From IMG/VR virus record IMGVR_UViG_3300019487_000958, positions 1-39,605 of that record: a DNA stretch of 39,605 bases. One strand, given 5' to 3'. Positions 36,376 through 39,605 of this stretch are shown in pieces. The notes under the pieces are model-generated. The model was not told where the DNA came from, did not search any database, and was given only the letters and a program-made list of their open reading frames with translations. Origin of the DNA: a virus. Both the position numbers and the translations under genes were made by a program. The first letter of the stretch is position 1. Each line of letters opens with the position of its first letter.

Positions 36376-38560
36376 CTCCATCTCCTTTCTCCCACATCTC
36401 GATAACTCGCCCGCGTTGAGGCGCGCTGTCGAATATGGATTCATCCGCTTCGACCGCGGCCACGTCTTTCGCTGTCACTGGCTTCTTTTCAATCGCTCGC
36501 TGCTTTGGCCCGTCGAAACGAGTCAGCTTTTGCACCCGCGCCGGGGAACCCCCCGAAGCGACCGCTCGCAATGGCTCTTCTTCTTCCTGCGCGGCTTCCT
36601 GTGTGTTTTCTTCAATGCGAAGAGTGGCGGAATTCAACGGCTCGTACTCGCGTATGTATTTCCGCTCACGGGCCTGCGCTGTGACACGCTCGCGGATGAC
36701 TTCCTGATTCGGATTGATGAGCGAGGTTGGAACAACACGCCTTGCCTGCACTATGCGTGTCTCAGGCGGATTGTCGGGGAGGATGCACCAGACGTGATCA
36801 TAATCGTCGGGCGTCCACCGAACCTCGATGTAATTTCCCTTGTAGGGAATCATCTCATCGCAGGCATAAAAGTCTTTGCCGAGGGCAGGCACTCGCACGC
36901 CGTTTTTGCGGATCATACACTGCGCAGGCTTCATCAAAAGCATTGCCAATGTGTCTTCAGGAATCTCATAACGGACAGTGTAGAGCCGCCCGAACTCTTC
37001 GAGCGGGACGATCCGCGCGCCGCCAAGTGTCGCGCGCTCATGTTCTTTGCTGTTCCATTCCTGAATGAATCCGGCCAGAGCTTCGCGGTACTCTTCGAAG
37101 CCGATGAAAGGCGACTCGCCACGCTTGCCTCTCATAAACTGTTGATGGTCGGCATACATCCTGCGGAATCGATCAGGCCGGTCGACTGTGTTGCGCCCGC
37201 AGTATTCGTCAAAGGTGTTTTCTTCCCAATCAGAGAAATCACGAAAGATGCGCTCGACTGCTTTTTCGCGGGCGTTGTAGCCGCGCGCCAGTATGCGTTT
37301 CACGTCATTGTCATTGAGATAGCCAACCTTCTGCTGGACTCTCATCACCTCGATGCCCCCTTCGAGATTGAAAGCGCGCCGATGGACTGTAATCTCGTTG
37401 TTGAAATTTCGGCTCTTGTAATCCTTGCCCTGATCCGTGTACCAGTAGGAGAAATAATTTTCAGCAGGTCGAGAGAAAGGCTGCGCGCCGAATGTGCGAA
37501 CGCCGTTGGCGTAGGCCGCGCCAACTGTATGAGAGGATGGGACAGAATCGAGATGCCAGCCCCATACCAGGTAGGTGCGCAGATCGAGCCACACGGTAAA
37601 CCACGGACGAGCGATGAGGTTGTCGTGCATCAAAACGAACACATCGCGTTGCGAGTGATCGCCGCAGAGAACCTGAAGCGCGTCGAGGTCTGAGTAGTCG
37701 CGGGGAACGTAGGGCGCATATTTCGAGACGTAGGCTTTTTCGCCTTCAATGTGTTTGACCTTGACGGGCTTGGGCAGAGACTCCCACTTGCGATAAATCC
37801 AGATTTCAGATGGAATCGTCCATCTCTCTTTTTTGGCTTTCTTTTCGAGCGCCCTGTAGAGCGCGCGTGGCGAGCGGAAGGAGCGCCAGTTTTGATTCAC
37901 CCACTCGGCGGCGGCTTCGCTGATCTTGGCCTTTCGATTGTCAGTCTCAGCTTTCTTTCCGGGCATCCGCACAAAGGCGAGAAGGCCGTCTTTACGGTAG
38001 GATCGAAGCCAGCCGTCGAGTGTATGGGGTGAAGGGCGTTGCGCCCGGCGAGGCTCACGAGCGAGGATGGTCTGATCTGTGCAGACGGCTTCCTCGCATA
38101 TATCATTTATAGAAGCGAGGAATTCAGGCTTGCCTGTCGTCTTATTGACGCGGCGTTTCGGATCGATTGAATCATATTTTTCGATGAGCTTGCCGAGGCG
38201 TTCGATTTCACGAAGCCAGGCGTCGCGTTCTATTAAAGGATAACGCAACAGCGCGGCCTGAAGAGTCGAGAGCCGTTCGTGGATGTCCCTTTGGAGGGGT
38301 TCCGGCTCCGGGTCTGAGGCCGCCCTGTTGATCTGTGATTGTTCTTGTTCAATGAGTGATTGTTTGAGAAGGTATGCGCGAACGGCGGCTTGATATTTAG
38401 GGCTGATAGTCTCGACAACAATGAGCTTCTGTCGTTGGCCGGTTTTGCCTTGCTTCGGCCCTAACTCACAGGCCCACTTGCCTTCCGACAGATGGCGCGA
38501 GATCGTCCGTTGGCTCACACCGGCCTTGATAAGATCATCGAAAGCAATGCATTCTTTCAT
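36365..38560 (-). CDS. MuA-like DDE transposase
   Basis: 731 residues. The N-terminal HTH (IKAGVSQRTISRHLSEGKW) precedes a long DNA-binding region. Catalytic residues are D301 (LCGDHSQRD), D376 (YWYTDQGKD) and E436 (REKAVERIF). A beta-barrel domain follows (~560-640). The C-terminal ~90 residues are the MuB-interaction type. It integrates and replicates the phage. It is complete, unlike the packaging genes. The upstream region carries an operator array. No strong Shine-Dalgarno is visible before the ATG. Confidence 0.92.
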   Translation of the reverse strand: MKECIAFDDLIKAGVSQRTISRHLSEGKWACELGPKQGKTGQRQKLIVVETISPKYQAAVRAYLLKQSLIEQEQSQINRAASDPEPEPLQRDIHERLSTLQAALLRYPLIERDAWLREIERLGKLIEKYDSIDPKRRVNKTTGKPEFLASINDICEEAVCTDQTILAREPRRAQRPSPHTLDGWLRSYRKDGLLAFVRMPGKKAETDNRKAKISEAAAEWVNQNWRSFRSPRALYRALEKKAKKERWTIPSEIWIYRKWESLPKPVKVKHIEGEKAYVSKYAPYVPRDYSDLDALQVLCGDHSQRDVFVLMHDNLIARPWFTVWLDLRTYLVWGWHLDSVPSSHTVGAAYANGVRTFGAQPFSRPAENYFSYWYTDQGKDYKSRNFNNEITVHRRAFNLEGGIEVMRVQQKVGYLNDNDVKRILARGYNAREKAVERIFRDFSDWEENTFDEYCGRNTVDRPDRFRRMYADHQQFMRGKRGESPFIGFEEYREALAGFIQEWNSKEHERATLGGARIVPLEEFGRLYTVRYEIPEDTLAMLLMKPAQCMIRKNGVRVPALGKDFYACDEMIPYKGNYIEVRWTPDDYDHVWCILPDNPPETRIVQARRVVPTSLINPNQEVIRERVTAQARERKYIREYEPLNSATLRIEENTQEAAQEEEEPLRAVASGGSPARVQKLTRFDGPKQRAIEKKPVTAKDVAAVEADESIFDSAPQRGRVIEMWEKGDGDED

Positions 38561-38566
38561 AGTGTC

Positions 38567-38647
38567 TCAATCTGACACAGACTGGATTCGAAGCCATGCC
38601 ACTCCAAAGACTCGATTTGGCATGGCTGGCATGGCTTTGAATTTCAC
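38567..38647 (-). CDS. Possible leader peptide upstream of the transposase
   Basis: A 26-residue frame from GTG at 38647 with AGGAGAG upstream: MKFKAMPAMPNRVFGVAWLR and a short end. It stops 7 bases before the transposase ATG. The codons for KAMPAMP are two of the operator repeats, so it may be only the operator read as protein. Confidence 0.3.
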   Translation of the reverse strand: MKFKAMPAMPNRVFGVAWLRIQSVSD

Positions 38648-38765
38648 CGTTGTCTCTCCTGTTTGATATGCAAGTTCCCTTTCATCAGTGTTTAGCGGGA
38701 GCCTTGCCACTACACCGAATGGCAACTCTCAATGGCATGGCTTTCGAGAGGGAAGCCATGCCATT
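38591..38765. promoter_or_regulatory. Operator array of GGCATGGCT repeats before the transposase
   Basis: GGCATGGCT or its complement occurs five times: 38591-38601 (inverted), a tandem pair at 38619-38636 and the two arms of a perfect 13-bp inverted repeat AATGGCATGGCTT (38731-38743, 38753-38765) around 9 bases. It lies between the regulatory gene and the transposase, the place of Mu operator/enhancer sites. Confidence 0.75.
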
Positions 38766-38769
38766 TCGG

Positions 38770-39150
38770 TCACTGAAGTAGTCGGTTTCGCCAGTCATCA
38801 GGAAGACTGGAAAAAAGCACTTCGTCAAAAGCTCTGCCTTTATGCCCCCGATGAGAAACGTGCCGAAAAACACATCCCCCAGGCTTCCCATCTTTGAACA
38901 GCCGCTTCTTATGCCAGAGTTGACCCTCAGTGATTCCGCGCGCTCGGAGCCACCGAACAGAAATCCAATCGTCCTGAGCGATTTCTCCCTGCGTTGCAGC
39001 AAAGTCAGCCTCATCAAGCAGGAAGCGAATCCTTGCACTATGTTTGGTGGTTTCGTTGGGTGAAGCCTTCGTTAAGGCTGTCAGATATGCTTGAAATTCG
39101 AGATAAAGCTCTCTTCGGATAATCGTTATTTCCGTGGATTCTTCTGACAT
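38770..39150 (-). CDS. Early protein of unknown function
   Basis: 126 residues. ITIIRRELYLEFQAYLTALTK, WISVRWLRARGITEGQLWHKKRLF and GRAFDEVLF are seen, with a basic centre. It overlaps the CII-like gene by 25 bp. It may be DNA-binding; no family recognised. Confidence 0.55.
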   Translation of the reverse strand: MSEESTEITIIRRELYLEFQAYLTALTKASPNETTKHSARIRFLLDEADFAATQGEIAQDDWISVRWLRARGITEGQLWHKKRLFKDGKPGGCVFRHVSHRGHKGRAFDEVLFSSLPDDWRNRLLQ

Positions 39151-39605
39151 CTCGCCTCCTGCCTGCGCTCATAGTCCGCGCGGGCGATACCAAGAAACAT
39201 TTCAACGGTGGTCAATACCTGAGTGCTGCTGGCTTCAAGCCGCTGAAGCTCCTCCGGCGTGATCTTTCCGTCATCGAAGGCGTCAAGAAACTGCTCGTAA
39301 TGCGAGAGGGTGTCGCGCACGGCCCGGCTCGACAGCCGCGCCAGGTCGAACTGATCAGGCACAGCGACGGGGCAAACTCGATTGCATTGCGCGACCAGCG
39401 CGTCGATCAGGACGCGGGATTTGAAGCGCATACAGTAGTAGGAGATTAGCTCTGCGGGCAGCGGCCACTTGCCAGAACGGTGGTTGTAGATCATCCGAGG
39501 GGTGTAGCGAGTGGCTTGTGAGACTTCCTCAACGAGTTGCTCCATTGGAATATCCTCTTCCTTAGCAACTCGCCTGTATTCGGCGTCGAGTAGATGCCAG
39601 ATCAT
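39126..39605 (-). CDS. CII-like phage regulator (partial context)
   Basis: 159 residues starting at the last base of the window; an upstream start cannot be excluded. VSQATRYTPRMIYNHRSGKWPLPAELISYYC resembles the phage regulatory CII/CP76 family of transcription regulators. The C-terminal half is helical. Probably controls the early operon. Confidence 0.6.
   Translation of the reverse strand: MIWHLLDAEYRRVAKEEDIPMEQLVEEVSQATRYTPRMIYNHRSGKWPLPAELISYYCMRFKSRVLIDALVAQCNRVCPVAVPDQFDLARLSSRAVRDTLSHYEQFLDAFDDGKITPEELQRLEASSTQVLTTVEMFLGIARADYERRQEARCQKNPRK

Noticed and set aside
36272-37693. A 473-codon plus-strand frame opposite the transposase
   Set aside because: Antisense of the DDE transposase; the codon pattern follows the minus strand.
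1-39605. An extracellular contractile injection system instead of a phage
   Set aside because: Several tail genes are of types shared with such systems, but a DDE transposase, MuB, capsid protein, protease and decoration genes show a phage origin; no AAA+ ATPase of the injection-system type is seen.
1-39605. tRNA genes or phage attachment sites
   Set aside because: No cloverleaf was noticed and both window edges are at gene ends, so phage termini and target duplication cannot be seen.

Overview
The window is most of a Mu-like transposable, contractile-tailed phage (prophage), read almost entirely on the minus strand. From right to left it carries a CII-like regulator, a MuA-type DDE transposase with its own operator array, small early genes, a MuB-type AAA+ ATPase, replication/recombination-like genes and a GemA/gp16 homologue. 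It then carries a capsid block (I-type protease/scaffold, decoration protein, family-E major capsid protein, gp36/gp37/virion-morphogenesis genes). The tail block follows: sheath, T4 gp19-type tube, tail-assembly chaperone with a frameshift, tape measure, gp53/CIS-tube adaptor, LysM, gpD-like hub, spike, gp25, baseplate J, tail protein I and fibres. No host core gene is present. The host cannot be named from the window. The many short tandem intergenic repeats and the IS200/IS605 element would fit an environmental, repeat-rich bacterium such as an acidobacterium or cyanobacterium, but that is only an inference.

Two regions break the phage order. (1) At 16.35-18.03 kb an island sits at the start of the tail-tube gene. 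It has a divergent promoter with three copies of one operator, an HTH gene that seems to fuse by -1 frameshifting to a second HTH domain, and an opposite operon with an HNH endonuclease. The 5' end of a tail-tube gene occurs on both sides of the island, with nearly the same protein sequence but different codons at all eight shared positions. (2) At 26.4-29.5 kb, where a Mu-like phage should have terminase, portal, minor head and usually lysis genes, there is a tnpA-tnpB IS200/IS605 element, an uncharacterised XRE/45-aa/220-aa regulatory unit and a structured RNA-like segment. Phage genes are truncated at both edges, so the phage is probably defective for packaging.

Tail and capsid genes are mostly joined by 1-4 bp stop/start overlaps. 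Where genes are not overlapping, the spacer is usually filled by one of a few heptamer-like repeat families (groups built on GGTGACAG/GGAACAG/GGTTACAG, GGAGTCA/GAAGTCA, GGTCGGT, TTAGATG, GGAAACT). Some of these supply Shine-Dalgarno sequences, start codons or C-terminal codons. Three proteins in virion positions carry Sec-type signal peptides, which is unusual for phage structural proteins.

Both window edges coincide with gene ends (a stop at base 1 and an ATG at 39605), so prophage ends, attachment sites and a CI-type repressor are not visible.
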